Below, in pieces: positions 11,771 through 21,860 of a DNA stretch of 64,000 nt. The DNA is from Rhynchopus euleeides (lineage: Eukaryota; Euglenozoa; Diplonemea; Diplonemida; Diplonemidae), in the NCBI GenBank assembly GCA_963210315.1, contig OY723262.1, positions 2,170,001 to 2,234,000 of the forward strand. Reading direction: 5' to 3'. A program made the translations under genes and the position numbers. A model generated the notes under the pieces. That model had not been told where the DNA came from, searched no databases, and saw only the letters and a program-made list of their open reading frames with translations. Positions within the stretch are counted from its first letter, which is position 1, and each line of letters starts with the position of its first letter.

Positions 11771-11925
11771 GGGGCTTCGCCCCCCGGACCCCCCATGTGG
11801 GGGGCTCCGCCCCCCACGCCCCCCGCCTCCCACCTCCCGCCCCCCGGACCCCCCATGTGGGGGGCTCCGCCCCCCCCGCCCCCCACCTCCCACCTCCCTC
11901 CCGGCCGGGGGCCGGTACGGTCGGT
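11765..11925. repeat. GC-rich hairpin tandem
   Basis: Two tandem units of about 60 bp, each with CCCCCCATGTGGGGGG and GGGGGGCTCCGCCCCCC stem-loops, followed by CCTCCCACCTCCC spacers. No gene. Confidence 0.8.
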
Positions 11926-13310
11926 CGTCGGCTGCGGCCAAAGGGCGTGCGGTAGCCGACGCCCTTTTGTGCTCGCCTCCTCCCTCCCACACCTCTTTGT
12001 CCTCTTTCATGACGCGTCACCCTGCCTCCACGCTCTGACTTCTGTGACCCGCATGCCGCGTTGAGAGCAAGTCTTCCGTGTGCTGTCACCGAGACCAGGC
12101 CACTATCTGCTCTCAGGTTGGTAGCAATGGCCTTTTACCTGATGTCAAGCCCACGTGACAAAGACTCGTGCAGCTGAGGTCCTGGCTGGTCTGTCCTGTT
12201 GTCTGGGATCCTGTTCCCCCCCGCACCCCCCCTTCCCACACATGTCTGGTGCGTCGGTCGCGGGTTTGTGGCGCATCGGTCCTTTGGCCTGCCGGGCCTC
12301 CCCCCCGCACCCCCCCTCCACACGCGAACCGGTCCCCCTTTTTCAATTGCGACCCGGTTCCCGTGTTGTGTCGCGGCCCTCCCCGCCTCGCCTCCGACAG
12401 ACTCTCCCCACAGTTGACGACGTGGGCAAACGGCGCCGACATCCTCTCATCACTTACCGTATTCTCATCAGGACGGTCGGTTTCCCTGACGCCACGACCA
12501 CCAATGTGCTCCGATGCTTTTTGAAGGAGGTAGTTCATCCCCGACTCAGGCGTTTGCGGGAATGAGCTCGCCCACTTCTCCTGGAGGAGTACGCACCACC
12601 CGGTCGTGGCGCACCCGCACCCGCTGCACACCGCACATGACGAGTTGCGGTAGCAGCCGTACCCCACACAGGTTCGAGTGGTTTGCCATGGTCCTGCTCA
12701 CGACGACCTGCAGGTCACCCGTTCCTGTCGTGCACGGGCAGGCAGTGCCAGGAGGTGGTGGCCTCGTCAATCTGGCAGGGTTTGAGTTTACCGGGGCGAG
12801 GCACTCCACTCTGGGTCTGCTGTTTGTGATGTAACAAGCAGGTCTGGCGGGGTGTTCAGGGTTCGGAGTGGCCCTCCTCGTTGGCATCCGTGCAGCAGCG
12901 CTATCGCGTCCCGGAATGCCCCGTGTCACACCGGTGGGAACAGGGGCCAGCACCGCCATCTCGAGGAGGACCCGGGCCGTTCTTTGGATTCTTCACAGTC
13001 GCAGCCTCCGGCTTGTCGTTGTCCGTCAGCGTAGCGCCCACCCAGCCTGCAGAGATCTTGCACCGTCTTCAACAGCAACTTTTGACCCGACAATTTTTGG
13101 GGCATTTTTTCACCAAAAAAAATCACTCTGCGCGCCAAGTCGAAGACTTGTTTGGGGACTTTTGGTGTCCCCAATTTTTCAATTTTCGAAAAATAAGCTC
13201 ACTTTGCTAAACTGGACCCAACTCCCCACACTCTTTTTTAAGCGAAAAACAGCAAATTTCGGCCGATTTTTTCTCATTTTTTCTCATTTTTTTTCACCGA
13301 CTTTTCCATA
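11926..13310. other. Internal Mutator-like element region with broken coding
   Basis: Minus-strand segments around 12113-12667 and 12546-12959 look protein-like in patches (for example LLQEKWASSFPQTPESGMNY) but shift frame repeatedly. No family could be named. Confidence 0.3.
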
Positions 13311-13354
13311 CCCCCAACATATGGTTAAATGCAGAAGTTTTTGTCAACATATGG

Positions 13355-14534
13355 CCTCGTCTATAAACCCCCCCCCCCCAAAACCGACTTTTTAGCCATT
13401 TTTTCAGGTTTTTCCACAAATTTCGGCCACTGTCCTCAACTGGGCCCCCAACAAACACCCGAAAACAGTTTTTCGGTGCTTGGTGGGGGTTGGAGACACA
13501 GAGAGGACGTGAAAACTGCACATCGTTGTGGTATTTTTGGGTGAAATGAAGGCCGGGAAACGGTTTGCTCAGTACACCACAAACAGCCTGTCACACAGAT
13601 TGGCACAACTAGCACTGCGTTTTTGGGCTGCACGACTCTTCGTTGCATCCTGTGGGATCATCTCGACTTGCTATGCTTGGGGGACTGCCGGGTACTCTTG
13701 CCCTGATCAGTTGCTGCGAAAATCAACAAGAGAAACCTCTCCCTGTGGTGCCTCATACAGGCTACTACGCTCGTCGTGGCGAGTAATGGCCACAGGAGAA
13801 GAGAGGGTTATCATGAAGCTAGCTCAGGAAAGCTTCTGGTGCTGGTGCGTCTTCTCTTCCCAAGAAGAAGGAGTGCAGAAGGGACACAATCGTGTGCAGC
13901 AGGGAGTCGCTGCCAAGTCGGAGGGAGGCGTGTTTCTCGGCTCCATGCAGTTTCGGCAGGGCACTAGCCAATCACTACTAGCCAAGCAACTCAACAAACC
14001 GAAAGAGTCGTGACACACACATACGTAGTCTTGGATCAATGACTCGAAAACTTCACGATTTGAGTGCCACATCGGCACCTTTCTCGCAAGTCATACAACC
14101 ATGAAGAGACATCCAGCTGCCCAGCTTCTTCAAACAAACGCCACTTGGGAGACCGGGTGTCCATCACAAATGACGATCGCCTTGGGGATTTCACTTCCCG
14201 GAGGGCGTGCTGTTTCAAAAAAGCAACGACTGGACAGGGAGAAGGCAATTCCGAGCAACTCCGGGCCCTGGAAGTGCAGCAAGAGGTGCCACATCGGCTG
14301 CACCTCTGCAGGGGCGATTTTTTGCGCATTTCCCAACCCTCTGAAAATGGAGGAAAATTGCACAGAAATCTGAACTTTGGCCTCGCAGGGCCCCGAGAAC
14401 CCCCCACGAACACCCCCCATGCGTCCCCGATATCATATCCCGGGGGTTTCGTGAGGCAGATGCTCGAATTTTCAGAAAAACCTGAAAAATGGCTAAAAAG
14501 TCGGTTTTGGGGGGGGGGGGTTTATAGACGGTCC
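13355..14534. mobile_element. CATATG-targeted TIR element, copy 1
   Basis: 1.18-kb insertion between CATATGG (13348-13354) and CATATGG (14535-14541) within the CATATGTTGACA array of the Mutator-like element. Ends CCTCGTCTATAAACC and its imperfect reverse complement, followed by a C/G tract and CCGACTTTTTAGCC, extend about 70 bp. The interior is non-coding or decayed; the minus strand near 14036-14200 reads a protein-like stretch (FEEAGQLDVSSWLYDLRER) that ends after a few more codons. A related element inserted at CATATG lies at 21861-23062. Confidence 0.7.
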
Positions 14535-14699
14535 CATATGGTTAAGTCCATAAGTTCGTGTCAACATATGAATGTTCAGGAAACTTCTTGTCAACATATG
14601 ATTGAAACAAAAAGTTTTTGTCAACATATGGTTAAACCCAAAACTTCCTGTCAACATATGAATTTTCCAAGAAATTTCTGGCAAATATGAAGTTTCCTC
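14535..14699 (-). repeat. CATATGTTGACA array, right TIR of the Mutator-like element
   Basis: Inverted counterpart of the left array, ending GGCAAATATGAAGTTTCCTC at 14699 next to the 9-bp duplication TACCAAAAA. Confidence 0.8.
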
Positions 14700-14939
14700 T
14701 ACCAAAAACAATTGAGGACATTGATGATATCTCGGCGTCCCAGGCTGGGGAAACTTTTGATGGCCCAGTGTGTCCGCCCTGGTGTTGGCTGTGTTGCTTT
14801 AATTCCTGCCCGAGAGTATTCTCTTCAGTCCACCGCGGGGTGAGTGTCCCGCCTTTCGAGGATTCGCCCTTGCTCTGCACCCGCACCATCTTCTCTTCTC
14901 TCTGTCCCCTTCCCGTTTTTCTCTTTGATCCACTAAGGT

Positions 14940-16119
14940 CAGGGTATAAGATAGACTTTTTTTCTGGCGCCGTTTTCCGGTTTTTCTGGTTTTGAAAATT
15001 TTTCGCGCGCGCCTTCGGCGCGCGCGACCCGCGCAAACCCTCCCAGAATCTGAGAGGGCCCGGTGCCTGCGCGCGTCCTGTCGTACTGAGGCTGCTTGGT
15101 GGGGCAGGCGCAGCAGCTGCTTTGAAAGTTTGGACTCTCGGTCAAAAAACCGGTCTGGTGCAATTTTCTTACGCAGGGGGGCGGAGCCCCAGCCGCCGGC
15201 GGCCACGGTAGTGAACATCTGTTCCCTACTGTCTGGATTCGCTTGTAAGTAGGAAGGCTTCGCTGTATCGCAGCCCGGCCAGCAGGAGATCACTGGTCCT
15301 TGAGGGTTCAACCTTCAGGGTGGAGGAGGACGGGGGAGCGACCACTCGCGACAGGTGTGCGTTGTGGGTGAAGTGGGTGCACGACAGAATGGCCAAAGGG
15401 TCCACGAGATCTCTGCACACATTCCGTTATCGAGGAGATGGGCACCTAGCTGTGACGACAGGCAACAAACAAATCTCATCTGTTAGTTGCCCCCAATAGG
15501 CTTGGCGACCTTCAAGACTGCTTGAAAGTCGTTCGTGTTCTCGTCTCAGCCCTCCAGACAAGCAGATCTGTCTCGATTTGGTGGGCTGTCGCCATGTATT
15601 CGATGGCACTGAGTGACGCTGCACAGAGGCAGACGACACGGTGAACTCCAGCGGAAGTTACCCTACCTCCGCTGGAGTACACCGTCACGTGACCGTGTGT
15701 CTCCCATGAGTCTCAACTAGCGGGAGTCTTAGCGTACATTAGCTGGACAATAGACTCCCGTCTCCAGTACAGACTGCAGTCTTAGACTCCCTCTTAGACA
15801 TGGTGGCTGGAGTCCACCATGTGTGCACCTTCAAAACAGAAGAGACCTGCATGACGAGGGCATCACCACCCACCGGGCCACCCGCTAGGTCCATTTTTTC
15901 TTCTCCGCTTCTCTGCCTTCTTTGGACTATTTGAGCTCTGTGCGGATCACGATGGGGTCACTTTCTAGTTTTTTATGGCGTTTTTTCTGACTGTTTTACT
16001 GTCCCAAAGTCACAAAAAAACCGCCAAAAATGAGACCGACCTTTTTTTTTTTCCAGAAAACCGGGAACCGGGAAACCCTGGTTTTGAAAACCGGAAAACC
16101 AGACCTATCTTATCCCCTG
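14940..16119 (+). mobile_element. hAT-like element, copy 2
   Basis: Ends CAGGGTATAAGATAG and CTATCTTATCCCCTG, flanked by an exact 8-bp duplication ACTAAGGT (14932-14939 and 16120-16127), typical of hAT. The interior is non-autonomous: a GC-rich block near 15010, the GGAGCCCC…GCCGGCGGCCACGGTAG repeat, and a stem-loop cluster around 15635-15830 (ACTCCAGCGGA…TCCGCTGGAGT; GGAGTC/GACTCC arms). It is near-identical in reverse orientation to 37167-38363. No intact transposase. Confidence 0.85.
15165..15225 (+). repeat. GGAGCCCC hairpin repeat
   Basis: Hairpin GGGGGGCGGAGCCCC followed by CCACGGTAGTGAACATCTG. Related copies at 23337, 38075 (inverted), 45446 and 63685. Confidence 0.75.
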
Positions 16120-16127
16120 ACTAAGGT

Positions 16128-17160
16128 AGAAACTGTCACCGCCCCCTCCGTCGCGCCGCATTTAATGCACAGGCCCGACAACCTGTGAAAGGGGATGTGT
16201 CGGAAATACGGCGTTTTATGCGCCTCGAATTTGTTTCGCCCCCCTGCTCCAGGGCGTTCCGAGAAAAGGCCAAGAAATTATGGAAATCCGCACCCTTGCT
16301 GAAGAAGAAGATTAAGTGCGGGTTTTGGTGGCTTCTGAGTTTGGTGCGCCTGACTCAGTGCCGTTCCTTCAGATTCTGACTGGATGGTTGGATCAAACGA
16401 GTGCAAAAACGAAGCCAAAAACGAACATCACATGTCGCAGCCAAGGAGGCCTTGTGAGTTGATCCGCCGCCACAACGCGTGATTATTCGTTACAATATAC
16501 GTCCCCATCCTACGCCGAGGTCCGCGCTCCCGGTCTGAATTTGACGATGATTTCGCGGACTGTGCCATGCCGCTCGGCATGCGGTTCTATTGAAGTATTT
16601 TGATCCTCGTATGTTTTTGAGTCATGTTTTTTTGTTCGCCACCGAGTGCTGAAAAACTATCTGCAAGTCTTTCCAACAGTGCAAGCTGCCAGCTCTGTTG
16701 TGAGCTGTGGCTACACTAATCCAAACAGGAATGAATTCTGTCATTATTTTTTGTGTGCCGTACTACACGGTGGTCTTATGCAGAAAATGCATATCATTTT
16801 GCTAATCAAATTTTTGCATATCAAAATTTTCCAATTTACATATGTAAATTTTGGAGTTTACATATGTAAAATCCGGAGCTTACATATGTAAATCCGGAGG
16901 TTGCATATGTACCCCCGAGGCAAAAATGAGCGAACGGGCAGCATGCCGTTCCTCTTTTTTGCCTCGTGAGAGGTTCCCCCCCCCCACCAGGCAAGGTGAA
17001 AAATGAAGAAACGGGCAGCATGCCGTTCTACATTTTCCCTTGCAAGGCAGGGAGGGCGCCCCCCATGCCAGACAGCAGCCACCCCTGGAGGGGCAACAAC
17101 TGACGGGCATGGGGGAACGAGGTGGGTCTGGACCCGACACCGCCACCACACGCGCAGTGC
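16128..17160. other. Spacer with CATATG palindrome cluster
   Basis: No convincing gene. At 16795-16915 there are five or six TTACATATGTAAA palindromes spaced 20-25 bp apart, followed by two ACGGGCAGCATGCCGTTC hairpins (16933-16951 and 17012-17029). The cluster resembles the flanks of the element at 21861-23062. Confidence 0.6.
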
Positions 17161-17183
17161 ACCTTTCGGATACACTGTCGTGA

Positions 17184-17951
17184 GTGGGGTGTGGGCAGTT
17201 CCCCTATCCTGTGAGCTCCTTTCGGACGAAGAGGTGCAGCGGTTATCTGCAACCTTCGTCCTGGACTTGCCTCGGGGGGAACGCCACGGTTTACCGCGGG
17301 TCCCGACGAGGGCACTCAGGCAGGATCTTCACGCCACCCCGCACCGAGGTCCCTTCTCACGCGGCGTGTCTCCCAGGTTCATGGCGGCGTCATCAGGTCA
17401 GGCTTTGTAGTCTCTACACCATCAGTAATAAGGGAAATCCTAAAACCATACATGAAATCCACCTTTTGGGCCGCTGGTGTACGAGGCTTGTTCCTCCAAT
17501 TGAATCATGTTTGCTGTGTCAGGCAATATCAATACAGCCGCTGAAAGAAGTCAAGGTGTTGTGGATCTGCTGCTCACAGGAAGGATTCAGGGTGGATCAC
17601 AAGACTGACCACCCTCTTTCCTTTGTCAAGTACCCTGTAAAACATCAGAACACCAAGTATCTTTCAACACTACATGTTCAAGAGTGGAATCAGTGGAATC
17701 GGAAGGGGTCACCTACCACACGGACACAGTTCCCGCGACTAATAAATGCCGAGAGTTCCGGTGTCCGACCACCTGGTATTACTTGGCTCCATCCACCCAG
17801 TCATTACGAGGGGGCGTCCCTTGAAGCCAGTTCCGCAGAACTCAGACCCCCCTTAAAACCAATGTCCTGTGTAGACAACTACTTAGCCTGCCTGATGACG
17901 ACACCAATTCGCTGGGAGAGACGCCGCGGTCCAGGACCCCAATGGGGATGA
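17184..17951 (+). CDS. Unassigned 255-codon open frame
   Basis: A stop-free frame of up to 255 codons ends at TGA 17949-17951. The middle (KGNPKTIHEIHLLGRWCTRL … DHKTDHPLSFVKYPVK) is of mixed, protein-like composition; the N-terminal third may be non-coding since another frame (17150-17410: VVSGVWAVPLSCELLSDEEV) also looks coding. This suggests a broken gene or two exons. No motifs or family recognised. Confidence 0.3.
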   Translation: MGCGQFPYPVSSFRTKRCSGYLQPSSWTCLGGNATVYRGSRRGHSGRIFTPPRTEVPSHAACLPGSWRRHQVRLCSLYTISNKGNPKTIHEIHLLGRWCTRLVPPIESCLLCQAISIQPLKEVKVLWICCSQEGFRVDHKTDHPLSFVKYPVKHQNTKYLSTLHVQEWNQWNRKGSPTTRTQFPRLINAESSGVRPPGITWLHPPSHYEGASLEASSAELRPPLKPMSCVDNYLACLMTTPIRWERRRGPGPQWG

Positions 17952-18269
17952 CGTGGCATTGTTTGACCGAATCGGTTGTGTAAGTGTGTAGCCCCCTCCG
18001 CCCTCTGTCCCTCCCCCCAGGGTGGTGTGTGGAGGCGAGAAGCGCAAACAGCAGCAATGCAGGCATAGCAAAAAGTGGATCCCTGCAGGTAGACCCTCGG
18101 GGTACATCCCTATCATCGGGTCACCTGAAATTTCCCAATTTGAAAATCTGCAACAATCAAGGCAACACGCGATGGGACGGGGCACATGACCTTGCACAGG
18201 GGTGGGGGGGGCAGAAGGCAGGGGGTGGGGTTGCGGTTGGGGTAGGTATAGCGTTTGAATACTTGAGTT

Positions 18270-20411
18270 TTGTCTGAATTTCGCACAACAGACGACCCGA
18301 ACCTCATTTGGCCGATTTTCTCCCCACAACCCCGATTTGGAGGCAACCCTCATTTGCTTGATTTTTGGGGTCGCATGAGGGAACTCGGGGCGGAAACTCG
18401 AGATTTTCTCACGACTGTCTTCGAAAATGGACAGTTCCAGACCAGATGGTCGAAAGGGACGCGAGACATGCTGAGGCACCGGAACAGCGAGGCCCCGGAA
18501 AAGGTCGCTGACGCAGTGTACGGGGACAAGAGGGAGGCGCTCCGTCGACATGTGCAAGCGGACGCCGGCCGAAACGACCTTGCCAGCCTATTCCGCACAG
18601 TCAAACGGATAGACGGCAAACACGCCCCCAACATGCACCACCCCATCCTGCAGGGGGACAAGCTGGTGACAGGCAGAGAAAAGGCGCAATCACTAGGCCT
18701 GCACTTCGCGCGTGTGTGCGGCGGTGGGGCGACAGCAGACCTGGGGGCCACGGAATCCGCAAAGAGGCCCCGACGTGCACCTGAGGTACCTCCGAACGAG
18801 GAGTCAGCCAACAGCTTCACATCCACGGAGCTTGACCTCGCGATCTCCAACCTCGAAGAAGGAAAGGCCCCGGGCCCAGACGGCGTCACCAACGAGATGC
18901 TGCGCAAGTTCGGCCCAGCGGGGAAAAGAGCGTTACTCCACGTTATGAACATCAGCTGGGAACAAGGACTGGTGCCAGAGCAATGGAAAAGGGGACATGT
19001 CGTGGCGCTGCTAAAGCCCGAAAAACCGCCACAGGACCCGACATCATACAGGCCGATCACCCTCACGAGCTGCGTGAGCAAACTCCTGGAGTCGATGATT
19101 GTGACCCGCATGGTGCACCTCATGGAGGCGGACGGCACAGGTGTGGACCCCCTGCAGGATTGCCAAGCCGGGTTCCGCCCTGCTCGATCGGCGGCGGAGC
19201 AGGTGGCAAACGTGGCCGCAAAGGGCAAAATGGTCAAGGCAAACGGCGGGTATTGCATCACCATATTTGTCGACTACACAAAAGCATTCGACACACTACA
19301 CCACCCGGCGGTGCTGGATAGCTTACGTCGCAAGAAGTTCCCGGAGAGGTACCTGCGATGGGTACAGTCCTTCATGGAGGACAGAAAAGCAGCGGTGCGC
19401 GCGGAGGGCGTCCTCGGTGACTTCTACGCATACGAGGACGGAGTGCCACAAGGGTCGGTGATCTCTCCGCTCCTCTTCACGTGCGCGGTGGACGATGTAG
19501 CAGAGGCGTTCGACGACGTGTGGCATACCTCGATGTACCTCTTCGCCGACGACACAGCTGTTGCGGTGCTGGGCGACTCCCTCGAGGAAGCCATGGAGAG
19601 GGCCCAAGCCGCAATCGCCAACATAGAAACCCTCTCTGCAAACAAGAAGCTGAAAGTGTCACACAGCAAAACGGAAGCGATGCTGTTCTGCCCCACCGGG
19701 GCCCGCAAGCGACTGCCGGAGGTACTCCCACAACTCAAACTGCAGACGGGGACCATCTGCTGGGTAACGGAGAAGGTCTACCTCGGCATCATCGTGGACG
19801 ACGAATGCACGTTCGAAGCACATGTGACGAGAGTGCGCCGAAGACTCCGAAAACGTGTGGCAGCACTCCGCACACTCGCAAACACTGAGTGGGGGAACAC
19901 CGCAGACATCCTGAGGGAAGTATATGTGGCGTACGCGTTGCAGGTGGTGCGATACTGTCTCGAGGTGTACGGGGCCGCGCTCAGCGCGGAGAATGTGAAG
20001 CAACTGCAGAGCGACCATCTCACCGCAGCGCGCATCATCACAGGCTGCCCCAAAACCACCTCAGCCGCCACCTTACTATGGGAGGCGCACCTACCGAGTA
20101 TCCACGACCTCATTGCTGTATCCTCCGCTGACCTGTTAGAGAAACACGCCCGCCTACGGAACGAAACGAGTACCGACATGGTGTCGCTGGAGAGGGGGAA
20201 GTATTGCGACTGGCTCAAGACGGCCCGGCAAGTGACACAGGGACTATACACCGAGAGAAGGGACAGAGCTCAGCTGAGAATTGCCAGGCCCGTACACCCA
20301 TGGCTGCTAAGTTTCGACAACCTCAAGATACACCCCACCGTCCCGGGAGTGTCGAAGAGGAACACGGACACAACAAACTCCGCCAGCGGGCAGAGGAGCA
20401 CCTCCGTATGA
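18270..20411 (+). CDS. Reverse transcriptase ORF of truncated non-LTR element
   Basis: RNA-dependent DNA polymerase for target-primed reverse transcription. RT blocks appear in order: GKAPGPDGVTNEML (~residue 199), SYRPITLTSCVSKLLES, QAGFRPARSA, motif A FVDYTKAFD (~333), GVPQGSVISPLLF (~391), motif C FADD (~427) and VYLGIIVDD. Both catalytic Asp regions are present. The first ~60 codons are probably host sequence read in frame; no authentic start is visible because the element is truncated. The frame ends at 20411, and the RNase H domain continues in the -1 frame, the switch lying near 20370. No canonical slippery heptamer is seen there, so a one-base deletion is the simplest reading. Confidence 0.9.
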   Translation: MSEFRTTDDPNLIWPIFSPQPRFGGNPHLLDFWGRMRELGAETRDFLTTVFENGQFQTRWSKGTRDMLRHRNSEAPEKVADAVYGDKREALRRHVQADAGRNDLASLFRTVKRIDGKHAPNMHHPILQGDKLVTGREKAQSLGLHFARVCGGGATADLGATESAKRPRRAPEVPPNEESANSFTSTELDLAISNLEEGKAPGPDGVTNEMLRKFGPAGKRALLHVMNISWEQGLVPEQWKRGHVVALLKPEKPPQDPTSYRPITLTSCVSKLLESMIVTRMVHLMEADGTGVDPLQDCQAGFRPARSAAEQVANVAAKGKMVKANGGYCITIFVDYTKAFDTLHHPAVLDSLRRKKFPERYLRWVQSFMEDRKAAVRAEGVLGDFYAYEDGVPQGSVISPLLFTCAVDDVAEAFDDVWHTSMYLFADDTAVAVLGDSLEEAMERAQAAIANIETLSANKKLKVSHSKTEAMLFCPTGARKRLPEVLPQLKLQTGTICWVTEKVYLGIIVDDECTFEAHVTRVRRRLRKRVAALRTLANTEWGNTADILREVYVAYALQVVRYCLEVYGAALSAENVKQLQSDHLTAARIITGCPKTTSAATLLWEAHLPSIHDLIAVSSADLLEKHARLRNETSTDMVSLERGKYCDWLKTARQVTQGLYTERRDRAQLRIARPVHPWLLSFDNLKIHPTVPGVSKRNTDTTNSASGQRSTSV

Positions 20412-21606
20412 CCTACCCGCAGGCGACATGGTGGGTGTACACGGACGGTGCCACGGACCTGGCACGCGGGGGCGCCGGGGCAGTGTTCTACAAGACGGGG
20501 GAAGTCCTTCCCCATACAACGATGGTGGAAAATGCTGGTCGTCACGCCTCCGCGTTTCAAGCAGAACTGGTCGCGATAAGGGAGGCCCTCCGCGTGCTCG
20601 TGAGGCTAGTCGTAACCGGAGACATCGTCGTCCTGTGCACAGACTCGCAAAGTGCGCTAAAAGCGTTGGAAGGGGGCCCGACCCGGGTGCGGGAAGAAGT
20701 GATGCACACAATATGGGATCTCCTACACAGCGTAACGACCGAAAAGGGAGTGACACTCCACATGCAGTATGTGCCGTCCCACGTCGGGATAGACGGAAAT
20801 GAGGTGGCGGACCGGCTGGCCCAGCAAGGCCAAAAGCTGCGACAGACGGAGCCCCTCACCTACAGGGGAGCGCGAGCAGCGGCCCGCAGGATGCACGACC
20901 ACATGAGGCCGGGTACCCACACATTGTACTGGAAAGATGACCGCCTCACGCGCCCTCCACTCCGCAACCCGACCCTGAAGCGGCGCGGAGAGGTCCAGCT
21001 ACGGAGGCTCCGAACGGGGCGCCACAGCCTGGTATGGGACTTCCTGGTGGATACGGGAAAAGAGAAAGCGCCGCCTTGTACAGCCTGTGGCGAGGCCTGT
21101 ACGGTCACACACCTCTTCAACTGCCCGAAATTGAAACATGAGCAGGACAGCTTCCTACATACCACCAATCCAAGGCGGCTGTTATTCCGTCACCCGCAAG
21201 AAGTCATGCGATACCTGTCCGCCGCTGAACTACTGGGCGACGCGCCGATACACACGCTGATCAACGAGCAGAAGCCGTAGGCAACATCTCCTGGCATAAA
21301 TCAAAAACCCAACAATCAATTGAACGAACCCCCCCCCCCCCACCACGAACAGAAAACTGCGAGGGATGACAGCCCCGCCGTGGCGCCGCAGCGCCTGACG
21401 CGGCCCGAAGTACTGGGGGCCGGGGGGGCAACCAACCGGCCCCCAATATAAGCGCCTCACAGAGGACTGAACCTCGCCTGTGTTGAGCCCTCTGAAGCGA
21501 GCCCGCTGAAGAGGGAAACCCCCACAACAAAGCAAGCAAAACAAAACTAAACAAAACAAAAACTGACAACACAGGTCGCACTAAAAAAAAAAAAAAAAAA
21601 AAAAAA
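18445..21606 (+). mobile_element. 5'-truncated non-LTR retrotransposon with A24 tail
   Basis: Homology to the second retrotransposon begins at about 18444 (RWSKGTRDMLRHRN versus RWFTSKVKRAVRARN) in the linker before RT; ORF1 and endonuclease are missing. The element ends in an uninterrupted A24 (21583-21606). The 6-mer AGACCA occurs exactly at the inferred 5' junction (18439-18444) and after the tail (21606-21611), a plausible short target duplication. The 3' UTR of about 300 bp contains CAAAACAAAA-type sequence. Confidence 0.8.
20204..21280 (+). CDS. RNase H and C-terminal Cys/His domain of truncated non-LTR element
   Basis: Continuation of the RT ORF in the -1 frame. It degrades RNA in the RNA:DNA hybrid. 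The DEDD-type residues are visible: D in VYTDGATD, E in AFQAELVAIREAL, D in CTDSQSALKAL, and the late HVGIDGNEVADRLA with D. Downstream is a zinc-knuckle-like C-T-A-C…H-L-F-N-C. The ORF ends at TAG 21278-21280. Authentic sequence of this frame probably starts near 20375 (NKLRQRAEEHL); the upstream 170 bp overlaps RT in another frame. Confidence 0.88.
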   Translation: MRLAQDGPASDTGTIHREKGQSSAENCQARTPMAAKFRQPQDTPHRPGSVEEEHGHNKLRQRAEEHLRMTYPQATWWVYTDGATDLARGGAGAVFYKTGEVLPHTTMVENAGRHASAFQAELVAIREALRVLVRLVVTGDIVVLCTDSQSALKALEGGPTRVREEVMHTIWDLLHSVTTEKGVTLHMQYVPSHVGIDGNEVADRLAQQGQKLRQTEPLTYRGARAAARRMHDHMRPGTHTLYWKDDRLTRPPLRNPTLKRRGEVQLRRLRTGRHSLVWDFLVDTGKEKAPPCTACGEACTVTHLFNCPKLKHEQDSFLHTTNPRRLLFRHPQEVMRYLSAAELLGDAPIHTLINEQKP

Positions 21607-21854
21607 GACCACCAGGGCCCGATTTTCGTCCCAGAAAATTTTGGGTCAATATTTTGGGCGAGATTTGGCCAAGGCCAAAAATCAGCCATTTTCGGGACCG
21701 GTTTTAACGCGTTTTAGGGCCCAAAATAGGCTCAAAACTCAAAAATTCCTTCGAAATCGGCCTCAAACGTCCAAAATAGACCCACCCCGGAAAAAAAATT
21801 CGAAAAGGGTCCCCCTATAAATCGCCGGATTTTACATATGTAAATCCAGATTTA
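21607..21854. other. Spacer after the retrotransposon
   Basis: A/T- and C-tract-rich sequence without a gene; ends in TTACATATGTAAA palindromes that served as the target of the next element. Confidence 0.5.
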
Positions 21855-21860
21855 CATATG

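Larger units (their letters stand above)
8100..14699. mobile_element. 6.6-kb Mutator-like TIR element with nested insertions
   Basis: The ends are long inverted repeats: GAGGAAACTTCATATTTGCC at 8100 and its reverse complement ending at 14699, continuing into arrays of CATATGTTGACA units. The flanks are an exact 9-bp direct repeat TACCAAAAA (8091-8099 and 14700-14708), the size expected for Mutator-like elements. Inside are an inverted-repeat block (about 8370-9015), a hAT-like element (9350-10432), repeated TTTTCGACATGTCGAAA units, GC hairpins, transposase-like coding remnants and a CATATG-targeted element (13355-14534). No intact transposase is visible, so mobility would need help in trans. 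Confidence 0.7.

Noticed and set aside
20360..20380. Programmed -1 frameshift site between RT and RNase H
   Set aside because: No X-XXY-YYZ heptamer is present at the switch; a single-base deletion explains it.
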